Origin: Theristus sp. LFF4_11
Taxonomy: Eukaryota; Nematoda; Chromadorea; Monhysterida; Xyalidae
Assembly (NCBI GenBank): GCA_030248135.1
Contig: JASANC010003689.1
Location: 1 to 64,000, forward strand
DNA: 64,000 bases
Reading direction: 5' to 3'
Made by a program: the position numbers and the translations under genes. The notes below the pieces were generated by a model. It had not been told where the DNA came from. It worked only from the letters and a program-made list of their open reading frames with translations, and searched no databases. Below, piece after piece: positions 1-12,700 of this stretch; position 1 is the first letter of the stretch, and every line of letters begins with the position of its first letter.

Positions 1-982
1 AATACAATATTTTTTTAATGTATTTAAATAAATAAAAAATGCGAAGTTTATGATTTTGTTATTTTTACCCGTTTACCCTAACCGAAGGCATGAAATGGAC
101 CTCCTTAATGTAATGGTTATCACTCTAGACTGCCGAAACAATCCGAGCGGTTGTGTTTGAAGACGTGTGCGTGACAAGGATTTATGCGTGTGTGTGTCTC
201 ACAGTTAAATATCAATCTCTTTTATTTATTATTGTTGTTATTCAGTTCGTCGATAAAACGGCCAGTCCTCTTTTCTTTCTTTTCTCTTTTATTTCGTTAA
301 TCCGGTCAATTCACTTTTTAGTACGAAACAATGAATTGGTTAACAAAACGGGACCTGGATAAAACGAAACGAACAAACAATAAAATCAATGGACTGGGTT
401 AGGACTGGACTGGGCAAATAAAACACGCTCCCAGCCCTTATAACTCAACAACTACAGTAATCCAACAACCTGCACACACAAAAGGTACACAAAAAGGGTT
501 ATTATTCAGTAAACGTTACTGTTTTTTCTTTCTAAGTCAATGCCACTTCACCAAAAAGGCTTGGCATTGATTAAGCCACATACGCTCGGGTCAATAGGCT
601 AGTACAGTAGATAGATACAAAAGATACAGATAATGTAATAGCTTGTTCTTTCAGTGATGACCACCATAAAACCTGAATCTGTCCATCGCACAAGCAAAAA
701 CGGCTACGTAATACGATCAGATTTTGCGCTTCGGTTTCAGATTCCGCAAAATGAAACCAATTATTTTTCGAAAAACCAAGAAGAAAAACTAACAGTTGGT
801 TTTTTTATTCATTGCTTGCGTATTGAAAAATTAATGAAACCAAAGAATGGAATGGAAAGTAAAGTAAATAACAACAGCATTCTGCAAACCAGTATGGATT
901 TCAAGCAGATCTAAAAATCTAAATATCTACTGTAAATATCTAATAAAAAGTATCTCACATCTGAATATTTCGTCACATTCAA
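1..982. other. No gene recognised
   Basis: AT-rich sequence downstream of receptor copy A. It may contain the 3' untranslated region of that gene: an AATAAA-type hexamer reads on the minus strand near 800. The short open frames at 153-362 and 654-914 have no recognisable domains and look like chance. Confidence 0.4.
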
Positions 983-3900
983 TCAAAATCGTACCACAAC
1001 ATCACGTGAATCCCAGTATTTCTTGTAAATAGCGCCCAAAGTCAGTTTCACCAAATCGATCAACCATTCAATCATCAGCACAACCGATGCGAACACAGCG
1101 CCACCAGCCAAGATCAACAAGGCACCGCTCAAGTTCATTAACTTCAAACTGTCCACCTGTTCAGTTGACAATATTGTAAACTTCTGCAGTTTCTGCCTTT
1201 TACATTTACACTGAGAAAATGTAACTACCAGTACTACGTAAGTCATGGTCACCAAAATTGCTGCTGCACCGCTTTGTTGTTGCGATGCCAAACTGGTGTT
1301 TTGACAGGTGCACGCGATTTTAGTAGCAACTCTAGTCACCCAATGGGGTTACGGTCACACAACATCATAAACGCGGCCCTGGTAGCCAGCCACATTTCTG
1401 CGGTGACCGTGGTAGCCATATTTAACAGGTTTATGCACGTTTACTAGTAGACCTTCAGAGTTTCTTTATCACACATAACGACATCGTAGACAAACCACCT
1501 GTTGCACTTGTTGCCTCTGTTGACTCTCGCATCGTAGCGCTGCTTCGACCTCGTTCATTCTGTAGCGTTCGTCCAAGGCGTCTGCGAAAAGGATTTTTTT
1601 GACATCAAATGACAAATGAAACCGTCAAGAAAACCGAAAAACCAACTCTATATTTCAAAGTGCCCTTACGAATCTCGTCCGACAACTTCATGATTGCGCT
1701 GTCGAATAACTTGGCGTACGGAAAATCTTTGCGGCAAATTAGTGACGACATCACTGGCTCCGGTAAGAAGTCGAGTTTTATTGCCACCAGGTTGCACGCG
1801 TCTACGTGGTAGTCCTTCTCCAGGTTTTCAGCGACCGTCTGTCGGCCCGCCCACGCGTACCAAACGTAGCTGGTGAAAATGAACTGGATTGAAAACCCAT
1901 TTTCACGTGCATGCTCAGTAATTATTGTCATCACAGCAAAAAATTGGTGACTGCTAACGATAACTACACACAGAAAATGCGGTAAAACCGTTAGCTGAAC
2001 GCGCTGTAGTTTTAGTCGCACTTTAGCCGCATTTAGAACACAAACACGTGCATTCCATCTTTGACCTGCACTGATGTTCTTGTCGCAACGACCAAATCTC
2101 TTGAGAATGAGGTCATTGATGACATATATGCGAGTACGATCAGGAAAAGTGACGCGCGTTGGCGTTCTGGGAGTCTAATTCAAAAGTCAAGTATTATTTT
2201 GTTTATATTTTGGCATACTGGTGAAGAACGAACGTTCAGATTGAAATCAGACAACAATACAGTGTACCTGCGTTCAGTGACCAACAAGCGCAACAGTTGG
2301 TCCATGCGATGAAAACGCATTGGGTTGTCACGGATCGCTTTTCGCATTCGCTTGAAGATTGCACTCTGGGAATTCAGCAGGGTCTGATGAAGAATAAAAA
2401 CTACTGAAGACTCGGCTTTTTTGACCCTCTAGGCACAATTTGCAAAAGTGTCACAGGCCATACAGATGGGAATGAGAATTCGACGTCGGTATCGATGATG
2501 TGCACTTGGTTGCGCGCGAGAGCGTCGATCAGTTGGTCAATGTCTTGGATGTTATGCGCAGGCTGACTAAGCAACTGACCCAACAGGAGTCCCTGAAAAA
2601 AATAGAGCGGTGCACTCTGCAGCACTTTGAGCTTGGAAACCAAATAGATAACAACTTTTCCACGTTTGTTTTTGGTGATTGTTGAAAACGCCACTGAACG
2701 TGGGAAAACCGCGGAAAAAATGCTTTGCAGTTTTGATTGAAAATTTTCCACATGAACAAAATGGTTAATGTGTACCTGATAGAGATTCATAAACAGAAAC
2801 ATGGTGAAGCTGAGGCAGAGCGTCAGCAATGAACTGGACGCGAATGTGCGTCGCACTTCGGCCGTTTGCTCTGATCCTTGCGGTTGATTGACGTGAGTAT
2901 TGATGAACGTTTGCTTGCATAAATTTGCAAACGTTTCAATTGCCGTGTTCTTCAAGTGCGACTTCTTCGGTAGACTGGATGTTAAAAACGCGCTCCAAAG
3001 AAACGAAACCACCGTCAGTGTTAAAACGGTAAAAACTGAAAATAATACAATTTTATAAGTGAATGGATCATGGCATGTCCATGGTATGTCATTTCTTTTC
3101 TTTTCAACGAAGAATACAGACGAAAATCCACGAACCAAGTAATGCCCATAATTGCAGGTCGAAGACAACAAAAATTGACGTGAGCATGTGAGAAAAGTGG
3201 GGCTCCTGACGGTACACGATCAATCGGTACGAATGTCGAAACACTGGATATGACAGGTAGTACTGCAACAGATGCTCTTCAGTCGTAGTGAAACCGTCCA
3301 GCAAGCAATCGACGTGACCGTTTTCGATCATTGCGAAAACACTGGATATCTTGAAAGAAAAAATGACTCAAATTACCTGCGGAACAACACAAAGGCTATG
3401 CCAGCTTGCAATGCAAAAAAATCCAAGCACACTTGAAAAATTCACGGAGCTTCACGTGAGACACCGCACACGAAGTTATCTGTTTGCCATAAAGGGCTGA
3501 ACTCTTTTTGACAGTTTTTAGCTCTTGCAAAACAACTTTTTTTCAAATTAGAATCTCTGTCAGAACGTGTCCAACTGCAAAGTGCGAAACAATCAATCAG
3601 AATTAGTAATGTAAAGTAGTATAGAAAGCTCAGTCTCTGCGCTTTATAACTAGCTATTAAATAACTATACTCAACGTTTTTTAACTAAAAACAACATGAA
3701 ACTATAAAAAATGACTTCAAAACCGAACGTACCTGTGAGAAATCCTTAACATCAACGAGCTCATAAGTGAGATTCGTGAACTTAAGGATGGATGAAACAG
3801 TTTCAGCAGCGACGCCCGGGTGGCGACAGTCTAGTGATCGTTTGAGAGATGTTCTGCTAAAAAGATCAACAAGTTGCGGTGTGGTACAAAAAAATGTAAA

Positions 3901-4052
3901 AAAGCGTCAAAATAAGACACCGGGATCACATGAGTGATAGCAAAACACGGCAGAAGAACTCACTCATAAGCACATTTGTTGTAAAAATAAGGCGAAATGT
4001 AGATTAAGAAACGGACGGTTGTTGAGGAATTGCTCGTTCGAATTTCTGGCAT
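983..4052 (-). CDS. Ionotropic glutamate receptor-like channel, copy A (no amino-terminal domain)
   Basis: Predicted ligand-gated cation channel subunit of the plasma membrane. Nine exons: 4052-3964, 3856-3733, 3349-3136, 3035-2776, 2592-2464, 2383-2268, 1869-1670, 1581-1499, 1156-983; phases agree and give 462 aa. The S1 ligand lobe runs from residue 1 to about 130 ([30 protein letters not shown]). M1 is LWALLVFTVLTLTVVSFLW, M3 lies in [19 protein letters not shown], then the S2 lobe, and M4 is near the C-terminus ([19 protein letters not shown]). The NTD and the SYTANLAAF gate motif are absent. The S1 position that usually holds the alpha-carboxyl-binding Arg reads EEH. No signal peptide is visible; an upstream stop precedes the chosen ATG, so a short 5' exon may be missing. 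It is a tandem duplicate of the gene at 9770-15278. Nematode glr-like or IR-like proteins are the closest family; the ligand is unknown. Confidence 0.85.
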
Positions 4053-4550
4053 GGTTTTGTCAGCTGGACGCCGCAAAAACAGAACCAATTTTATTGGTCA
4101 AATTTCAACAAGGAAGAGACAATGGGCTCGACAAAGAAATTTGAGATGATTGCAAAGCATTCACAATTTGATTGTTGGGATTCACATGGATCTTAATATA
4201 TTCTGCTCTACAGAGGGTATTTTTTAGTCATTCTATCAAAATTTCGAATCAATTTCAAATGAAACAGAAAACAAACATAACCATTCTTCCAGTATACAGT
4301 CAACAAGAAAACTGCGATCCCATTTCAACACGGCACGCTCTTGTCTGCAAAAAGTAAACACGAAACGTCGATCGGTGAATTTAATCACTTTGAATTGCTC
4401 GCTAAATAACGTTTTGTTGGCTTGAAAACCATTTTTCAGGACCAGCCCAAAAAGAACACAACAACAGCAACCGAAAAAAGGCACATGTATTTAATATAAT
4501 ACAAAAAACCAAATGACCTCACAAAAGCAAAAAATCGTCGCCGAACCACC

Positions 4551-6030
4551 TGTAATGTCCTACTTTAGCCTTCGTGTCTGCAATCTCACACAGCCGGGTT
4601 TACGGTGAACTGCTTGTGACAGAGCGCCTGACAGAGCGCCTACTTTTTTCCTAGATGCTCAACGGTTTTCTTATATCTTTGTTAAGCTATTTTTCTTTGA
4701 TTCGTTCTCGTACATTATAAAAGTGCTGTGTTTTATGAGTTCAGCATGTGCCGTTCGTGCCGTTTTTGTCCCTCTTTATTTCTATCGTCTGTCGTCGTCG
4801 TTTTAATAAAAGTGAAGTGGTTTTAATTGAGTAAAAGTAAAGTAAAAAGTAAAAAACCCAACGTCGTCCACCGGTCATCACACACAGCAGCTCGGATCGT
4901 CTGGCAGTCCAGCGATCCATTACACACTTAAGGAGACCACTTCAGTGGAGGTCCCGCCGAGACAATGCTGGGTGGCGACGTCGCGTGCACCGAGGCCATG
5001 GAGGGTCAGTGCAGAAAGGCCATGGAGGGCCAGCATCGACGAGAGGCGGTGGCGTGCTGCGCGTCGTCGCGTGTCGTCGAGTGTCGCCGAGGCAGATCAG
5101 CGGAGTGGCGGGCGCACCAGTGGCTGGCAGAACGTCGCATGGAACGGAGGCACGGTGGCTGGAGTTGTGGCGGCATGCGAGCTGAGACGGCGTCGATCTA
5201 TGGCACGGCCGGGTTTCGCCAAGGACAGCTTTCGAGAAAGCCAGAACGCCGCAGCGGAGATTGGTTGGTCGGAGTTATTTTCGGTCTCCGTGACTCAAAC
5301 CGATTCGGAGTTATTTGGTCTCCGAGACTCAAACCGAACGGCCTCCGTGATCAAAAACGGGATTGGCTGTGGTGATGTGCTGAAGAAGGCTGTGAGGAGA
5401 AGTTTGGTTATGGCGCAGTGAAGCGCAGTGGAAGTTTTTATTGTTAGCCACGGTTCTTTGTTTTTAAAGTCTCCAGTAAACTGCGACGTAGAGTGCAGGT
5501 TGCGCCAGTCTTCTGCTGATTTGTAACAGTTTTGTAATAGATTTGTTTGATTTTATTTGTTTTGTTTTACCCCCGTTTTCAGTATGGGGAGAGGGTGAAC
5601 TGTTTTAATGCTTTTTCTTCTATTTTTAGTTTTGGCGGTTTTTCTTCAGGGGTTTTCGACGCATTTCGACTGCCGTGCGTGATCCCAAGCTTTAACAATC
5701 GTGACAGTTTAGTTTTTATTTTATTTTCGTTTGTCAGGATAGCTTTTAGGTTTTTTTTCAGTTTTGGCAGTTTAGGTTTTTGAATTTGATAATTGTTGAA
5801 CTTTGCTTTCTTTTTTTGCTTCTAGCTTTTCAAGTTCACTTTTTAGAATTTTCTCAGAGTTCAAGTGATTGAATTTCGGTTTTCCGTTTGAGTTGGAGCA
5901 TTTAGGAGTTTTGAAATGAGTGAAGCAGGTGCCCAGGTCAGCAGTGCACCAGACACTCGGCTGCGTAGGGAGAGTGACGTCGCGAGGGCGCTCCGTATGG
6001 GGGAGTAGGGTACTGTAATGTCCTACTTAG
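4551..6030 (+). mobile_element. Non-autonomous LTR retroelement, 3' LTR truncated
   Basis: A 5' LTR of about 374 bp spans 4551-4924 and has short inverted ends (TGTAAT ... ATTACA). It contains a TATA box (TATAAAAG, near 4716). The interior holds a GC-rich block (about 4930-5430) with overlapping frames of low-complexity Trp/Arg/Ala-rich translation, then a T-rich block (5430-5900). A purine-rich tract (about 5997-6010, gggggagtaggg) immediately precedes a second TGTAATGTCCTACTT at 6014, the expected start of the 3' LTR. Similarity is lost after about 6030. No gag, protease, reverse transcriptase or integrase motif is visible, so the element is non-autonomous or eroded. Confidence 0.6.
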
Positions 6031-6041
6031 TTGTGAGTGAG

Positions 6042-7019
6042 TTAACTGGAGCGTAATGCCATAAAACGTGCCAACCGCTGCGAATGCAGAAGTGCGACTT
6101 TTCCGCCCTCACACAGCGATCGTGAAACGTTCGTGCCTCGGAACTTTCCGATAAAAATAACTGTACCATAAGTGACGGTCTGCTTCATGTGCCACAATGG
6201 CCAGAGCACAAAGAGCAACCGGTCGACACTGATTGCAAACCAGCTTGCTGACGTCGCATGCAAGCCCCACGCGGCACGCCACGAATACAACCAACAGCGC
6301 AGACGACTCACCTGTCATCGTGGGTGAAATTGTGACCGAAAAAAACTGGAAAGAACGTTCACATTACGTTTTTCAATTTCGCCATCCACAGTGGCAACTC
6401 GAGAGTCATTTGACCGTATCCACGGCTCTTGTTGATTCAGTCATTCATTCTTTTTAATCCGCAATAATGCAGAAAACTCCGATAAAACAGTTCAAAACAG
6501 ACACAGAGACCCATTTTACGGTTTATGCATATCAGCGGTCGATATCACCAGCACACTGTGACTTTCGGGTCAGTTTTAAGATCAGAGTCAGGGTCACTTT
6601 TTAAAAAAAACGTAAACAAAGTAAAAACTCGATGAACTTCGTTCTTTTTCAAGATGTCGTTCGTTGAAGAACATTGGCAGCCGATCGACGCATGACGCAA
6701 CGAGGGCGTAGCCGTAGATTGCGTCCGACAGTGACATGGACAGCAACAAGGAGCCATTCTTTTTTGCGACGCAATGCCTGCAGTCGTCTTATCAGCTCGT
6801 TATATTTTTTTACCAGTGGATGGCAGTGTGAACAGTGGTAAAATACCAAATGGTAAATAAACAAGTGAACAACAAAATGAACACTTGCGGGATATTTCAG
6901 GATGGTAGCCGACAGTACAAGCCCCGTGCAGTACAAGCCACGACACCATAACCGATTTGGCCAATCACTAGTTGGCTAATACGAAGCCAACGCCCTCCAT
7001 CGTCAGTCGTATTGGACAT
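6042..7019 (-). pseudogene. Seven-transmembrane GPCR gene, 5' half only (TM1 to start of TM4)
   Basis: Five exons join in consistent phase: 7019-6947, 6883-6847, 6777-6618, 6345-6312 and 6247 down to a frame closing at 6042. The product starts with an N-glycosylation site (MSNTTDD). TM1 spans two exons (LVIGQIGYVFILLFTCLFTI), then a basic first loop (HCVAKKN). TM2 has the usual Asp (SLLLSMSLSDAIYGYALV). TM3 ends in a DR motif (ASWFAISVDRLLFVLWPLWH), with the start of TM4 after it (TVTYGTVIFI). TM5-7 were not found: an LTR element occupies 4551-6030 downstream, followed by the next gene. The gene is therefore probably truncated. The N-terminal part resembles rhodopsin-class or nematode chemosensory receptors; the subfamily cannot be assigned. 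If the missing half lies in an unseen intron arrangement, it could still be functional. Confidence 0.55.
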
Positions 7020-7201
7020 AACTGCTAAATAAGTGGCGCAACAGTTTTCGGTCGCTTGCTATTTTTGCTGAAACATTTTCATTTTTTCAAACTTTCATAC
7101 TGTAATCAGTAATTCCAACTGTTTATGATTCGAAGCAAGAGAACCGGAACTGAACTTTCGCTGTGTGTTCTCAATGGAAAGAAGGTGGGTTTTTTTAAAT
7201 A

Positions 7202-8115
7202 CAGGGTGGGCCAAAAAAAGGTTCCATTTTCAAACTGCTGTCACTGGCTGGTGTTTTAATATTATGAGCTGAAATTTTCAGCACTGATAAAACTTGTGAT
7301 GCCATTTTACTGACAAAATTTTTTTTCCGATATTTAATTCCTAGCGCTCACTGTGTGCAGATTTTCTAAAAAGCTCGAAAAATCAACAAATTGACTGAAA
7401 TGAGTGCAAGAAAAAATTAGTATCAAGATGCGTGATTCAATTTTGAAACTGTTGCAAAGGTGGCAAATGTCTTTTTGGATACCCGGGGTATTGATAGTTC
7501 AAATCATGCGCTCAGAGTGCTAAGGTCTCACACTTGAATTGCATTTGAGCAGCTCGAGCGAAATTCTGATGTTTCACAACGGACTCGAGTCAGCAGCCAT
7601 GCGAATGCGACAAAAAGAATTGTTCAGTTGACTTTTTGTTTTGTGTGTTGCTCTGTCTGTTAATTTGTTTTTTTTGAAAAGTTTTTCTGCGGTTTGAATA
7701 AAACAGTGTTTCAGTTTCATTTTTCTGCAGTTTCGTCATGGTTAAGTGGACAGCAGAACAACGGGTCTGGTGTGTTATCTAGTGGGAGCAATCTGAAAGT
7801 TTTTCTGCAGTGACTCGCCAGTTTCGCGTAAAATGCAATCCATCCGCTGCCGGACGAGAACCTTGATGATGATTTGGATGTCTATGAGCAATGATTCGTT
7901 GTGAAATTCTTGGTTAAAAACTCGTTTTTTTTGAAAATTTGGGAATTTTTAAACATTGTTTTGTAAAACTGAATCTACTCGACCAAACTGGATAAAAATC
8001 TTGTCAGAAAAATGGCATCACATGTTTTATCAATGCTGAAAATTTCAGCTTATAATATTGAAACACCAGCCAGTGACAGCAGTTTGAAAATGGAACCTTT
8101 TTTTGGCCCACACTG
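7202..8115 (+). mobile_element. Mariner/Tc1-type DNA transposon relic
   Basis: The ends are inverted: CAGGGTGGGCCAAAAAAAGG at 7202 and its complement ending at 8115. The inverted similarity continues for more than 110 bp, and the element is flanked by TA on both sides, as for IS630/Tc1/mariner insertions. Length is about 914 bp. The interior carries only a fragment of transposase coding sequence, so the element is non-autonomous. Confidence 0.8.
7738..7866 (+). pseudogene. Transposase N-terminal fragment (mariner-type helix-turn-helix)
   Basis: The frame opens with ATG and reads MVKWTAEQRVWCVI, then an in-frame TAG, then WEQSESFSAVTRQFRVK, and ends at TGA. The pattern resembles the first DNA-binding helix-turn-helix of mariner/Tc1-like transposases. 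No catalytic DDE/D domain follows before the right terminal repeat. It is a dead internal remnant. Confidence 0.5.
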
Positions 8116-8718
8116 TATTTCGTCGTGTTCATGGCGTAAAATGCCATGTCATTTTTCAAAATTTCGAATGCCATCAGTTTTGATGTTTTGTATGACTAAT
8201 AAAAGATGGTTGTATTTCAAAGAACTTGTCATTTCAACACGCTCTTTTGGCCAAAGAATTGGCTTGCAAGTTTTCTTTTTACTCAGATGAATCTACTGGG
8301 CGATGGAACCGGATTCTTTGTGCAACTCAAAAGTGATTTCAAAAATGACATACAAATGTAGCACTTTATGCCATGAACACGACGATTTGCTTCTTTAACG
8401 AAAACACAATTGCGTCGTGATTTAATGAAACTAATGAATCATCTAATGAACACACAAATGTTTTGAGTGTCCACTGGGCATGAATTCTTACAAAATTAGG
8501 TCAATCTGAACAGACAATTTAGTTGAAATTGAAAATTCATAACGAGGCTTATCATCGCTGCTTTTGTTCGATTTTTTTTGTACCGCCGGTTTTTCTATGA
8601 AAATATTGTTCCGGGTTTTTCTATGAAAATATTGTTCCGGGTTTTTCCATCCCTAACGCCGACACAAGTGGGGTAATCAAGCTTTGGCCTAAAATAGCCG
8701 CTTGTCCGAGACATATTG

Positions 8719-9294
8719 TTAAAAACGCCAGGATCCTGCAGATTCAAAAAAAATTATTGTGATAGAAAGTTAGCCCTAACTTTCTATCACAATAATAATG
8801 ATAATAATAATAATATTAATAATATCACAATATCACATAATAATAACAACAATAATGCCATCCTGAGCTTCACGGTGGTGTTAAAATTCTGCTATTCCCG
8901 TGCCAAAAAACGGGATGCCTATAGTTCTCAGTATAAGCAGTAACACACCGGTAACCAGCTGATTTTCGGCCGAAATCGACCGAAAACCGCCTTTTTTCGT
9001 TTGAACGGGGTTCCCATTGGGTCGTTTAAGAATTCAAAGTTACTCAAAGTACAAGTTCCGCGTCAGCAAGTTTCGAGCAGAACGCGTTGACACTGGCTGA
9101 CAATATTTGGGAAAAATGGCAAAAAAACATTTTTGTCATTTTTGGCTGACAGCCTGATGGAAAACCTTTTTTAAATTGCAAAAATGGCACGGGAATAGCA
9201 CAATTTTTTAAACACCACCGTGAAGCTCAGAATTAGGGCTAACATTCTATCACAATGAAATTGTTTGAATCTGCAGAATCCTGGCGTTTTTTAA
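8719..9294. mobile_element. Foldback element with inverted ends
   Basis: The left end (TTAAAAACGCCAGGATCCTG) and right end (inverse, finishing at 9294) are inverted over more than 50 bp. A second inverted block further in (CACGGTGGTGTT, CGTGCCA) extends the stem to about 170 bp. A perfect 32-bp palindrome sits at about 8759-8790, followed by an (AAT)-rich microsatellite. No coding capacity is seen. Confidence 0.65.
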
Positions 9295-9769
9295 TAATAA
9301 GTTGCATATAAGTAGACCTTATATGCAAGACGGTACTGCGCTATTTGTCATCTTCTGCGTTACTTCAGGGTATATTTGCAGTTACAGTATTTGGCACAAC
9401 CGTTTCTGTACAAAAAATGCAATACAAAGTTATTTTAACAAAACAGCAATGGTGTCATGGTGGTATTGACCACGGAGGCGGTGGACACTAAGATTGTCCG
9501 AAGTTGCTTCATTTGCATTTTGCAGAACAAACGTTTTTTTGCTTCTTTTGTGTATTTTTTCAGTAATTCGCTTTTTGCATGGTCGTTATTGTATTTTATG
9601 CAACACCCAATCATAACAGAGTAAAAGAGTTATTGTCAATCCATAACAAACAATCCATAAAAAATATGTGAATTAGAACACCAGAATGAAAGAGCAAATT
9701 TCTGTTTTCTTGGATGAATAAATAAAACTTGTTAGCTTGTCACTATGAAAGGCAAAAATGAATCTTTAA

Positions 9770-12700
9770 TTAGAATCGTACCACAATATCACGTGAATCA
9801 CAGTATTTCTTGTAAATAGTGCCCAAACTCAGTTTCACCAAATCGATCAACCATTCAACCATCAGCACAACCGATGCAAACACAGCGCCACCAGCCAAGA
9901 TCACCAACGCACCGCTCAAGTTCATCAACTTCAAACTGTCCATCTACATTCAATGTTCAATAGTTGTTGCCAATTTTGCGCGTCAGAAAAACCTTTTCAG
10001 AGCTTTTTCGAAATACTTTTTTATTTGTTTGCGCGCCGGTTCCGGAAACCCCGAGGTACCAAACTCTGGCGGAAACGGGCAATACTGCCCAGAGCTCAAT
10101 TTACCCTCGGCTCAGGAGGGAGTAGACCTAGTTGTTATTGGTCACTTTAGTTTCTCCATTGTGTGTCTTGTCCGCATCGAGATTCGAACTTTCCACCTAC
10201 AGAACGGTAGGCGAAAGGCCTACACCTGCGCTACAGATGCGACGAATGTAAAAATGCAAAAATCTAAAAACTGGCCAATCGCAGCTAGCAGCAACCCGCG
10301 TCCGCACACACGAAAACCACCGTGAGCACCTGTTGCACCTGCTGCGTTCGCTCGGTTTCGCATCGAGTCTCCGTTTCGCTCTCGTGATGCATGTAGCGCT
10401 CGTCGAGGGCGTCTGCGAGGACAAAATCATTGAAAAAAAACACGCACTTTCCTTTTGGACTACTAAGAGAACAACACCAAAAAAAGAGCTTTTCCCAAGC
10501 AAAACAGACACCAGAACATGCACGCACGAATCTCATCCGTCAAATTCATGATGGCGATGTCGAATGATTCGGCGTGCGGGAATTCTTTGCGACAGACGAG
10601 GGAAGACAGTATCGGTGAGGGCACGAAGTCCAGCGTTATGGACACCAGGTCGCACGCGTCGACGCGGTAGGACTTGTCCACGTTCTCGGCGACCGTCTGC
10701 CGACCTGCCCACGCGTACCAAACGTAGCTGCATGAAAAAAAGTGAATGAGTCACTGCACCAGTGGTCAAAAGAGTGCCTGAAAAGTGCGGAGTTTCACGC
10801 CAGGGTGTTCCGACAGTGAGATAACCGGTTGAATAATTGAACGCAAAGTTGACCTTTTTAACCGAGGTTTCATGTTGGTGTCTGATTTTTTTGGCCAAAG
10901 TCAGCACCGAATCACCTCCATGAATTTATTTGGAGAGGGGAGAGCCTAAGCCGATGCCTAAGCTTAAGCTAAACCTAAACATAAGCCTAAGCTAAGCCTA
11001 AGTCTAAGCCTAAGTCTAAGCCTAAGCCTCAGCCTAAGCTAAAGTCTAAGCCTAAGCCCAAGCTTAAACCTAAGCTTAAGCCTAAGCCTAAGTCTAAGTC
11101 TAAGTCTAAGCCTAAGGCCAAGTCTAAGCCTAAGCCTAAGCCTAAGCCTAAGCCTAACCCAAATTCTAAGTCTAAGCCTAAGCCTAAGCCTAAGCCTAAG
11201 CCTAAACCTAAACGTAAACCTAAACCTAAGCCGAAGTCCAAGCCTAAGCCTAAGCCTAAGCCTAAGCCTAAGCCTAAGCCTAAGCCTAAGCTTAAGCCTA
11301 AGCCTAAGCCTAAGCCTAAGCCTAAACCGAAACCTAAGCCTAAGCCTAAGCCTAAGCTTAAGCCTAAGCCTAAGCCTAAGCCTAAGCCTAAACCGAAACC
11401 TAAGCCTAAGCCTAAGCCTAAACCTAAACCTAAGCCGAAGTCCAAGCCTGAGCCTAAGCCTAAGCCTAAGCCCAAGCCTAAGCCAAAGTCTAAGTCTAAG
11501 CCTAAGCCTGAGCCTCAGCCTCAGCCTCAGCCTAAGCCTAAGTCTAAGTCTAAGTCTAAGCCTAAGCCCAAGTCTAAGCCTAAGCTTAAGCCTAAGCCTA
11601 AGCCTAAGCCTAAGCCTAAGCCTAAACCGAAACCTAAGCCGAAGTCCAAGCCTAAACCTAAGCCTAAGCCTGAGCCTAAGCCTAAGCCTAAGCCTAAGTC
11701 TAAGTCTAAGCCTAAGCCCAAGTCAAAGCCTAAGCCCAAGCCTAAGCCTAAGCCTAAGCCTAAGCTTAAGCCTAAGTCTAAACCTAAACCTAAGCCGAAG
11801 TCCAAGCCTAAGCCTAAGCCTAAGCCTAAGCCAAAGTTCAAGTCTAACCTAAGCCTAAGCCTCAGCCTAAGCCTAAGCCTAAGCCTAAGCCTAAGCCTAA
11901 ACCTAAACTTAAGCCTAAACCTAAACCTAAGCCGAAGTCCAAGCCTGAGCCTAAGCCTAAGCCTAAGCCCAAGCCTAAGCCAAAGTCTAAGTCTAAGCCT
12001 AAGCCTGAGCCTCAGCCTCAGCCTCAGCCTAAGCCTAAGTCTAAATCTAAGTCTAAGCCTAAGCCCAAGTCTAAGCCTAAGCTTAAGCCTAAGCCTAAGC
12101 CTAAGCCTAAGCCTAAGCCTAAACCGAAACCTAAGCCGAAGTCCAAGCCTAAACCTAAGCCTAAGCCTGACCCTAAGCCTAAGGCTAAGCCTAAGTCTAA
12201 GTCTAAGCCTAAGCCCAAGTCAAAGCCTAAGCCCAAGCCTAAGCCTAAGCCTAAGCCTAAGCTTAAGCCTAAGCCTAAACCTAAACCTAAGCCGAAGTCC
12301 AAGCCTAAGCCTAAGCCTAAGCATAAGCCAAAGTTTAAGTCTAAGCCTAAGCCTAAGCCTCAGCCTAAGCCTAAGCCTAAGCCAAAGCCTAAGCCTAAGC
12401 CTAAGCCTAAGCCTCAGCCTAAGCCTAAGCCTAAGCCTAAGCCTAAGCCTAAGCCAAAGTCTAAGCCTAAGCCTAAGCCTAAGCCTCGCCTTCACCTCCA
12501 TCACCTCCATGCATCACGTGAGGACGTGACCATTAACGAATCAGCTGATTCCCTATAATTTAGAGTTCGACTAATTGTTTTATATATTATGAATGCCGCT
12601 TTATTTTCGTCAATTATACCTGCGTTCAGTGACCAACAGGCGTAACAGTTTGTCCATGCTGTAAAAATGCATTCGGTTGTCTCGAGTCGCTTCGCGCATT

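Noticed and set aside
4945..5421. 158-aa plus-strand open frame
   Set aside because: Several overlapping frames are open because the DNA is GC-rich; composition is low-complexity, and it lies inside a retroelement with no recognisable domain.
10160..10243. Possible tRNA gene on the minus strand
   Set aside because: A and B boxes are present, but the acceptor stem is imperfect and the sequence continues into a SINE body repeated elsewhere.
11029..12510. Long minus-strand open frames of Leu-Gly or Arg-Leu repeats
   Set aside because: They are translations of the TTAGGC-type hexamer array inside an intron, with no start context or domain.
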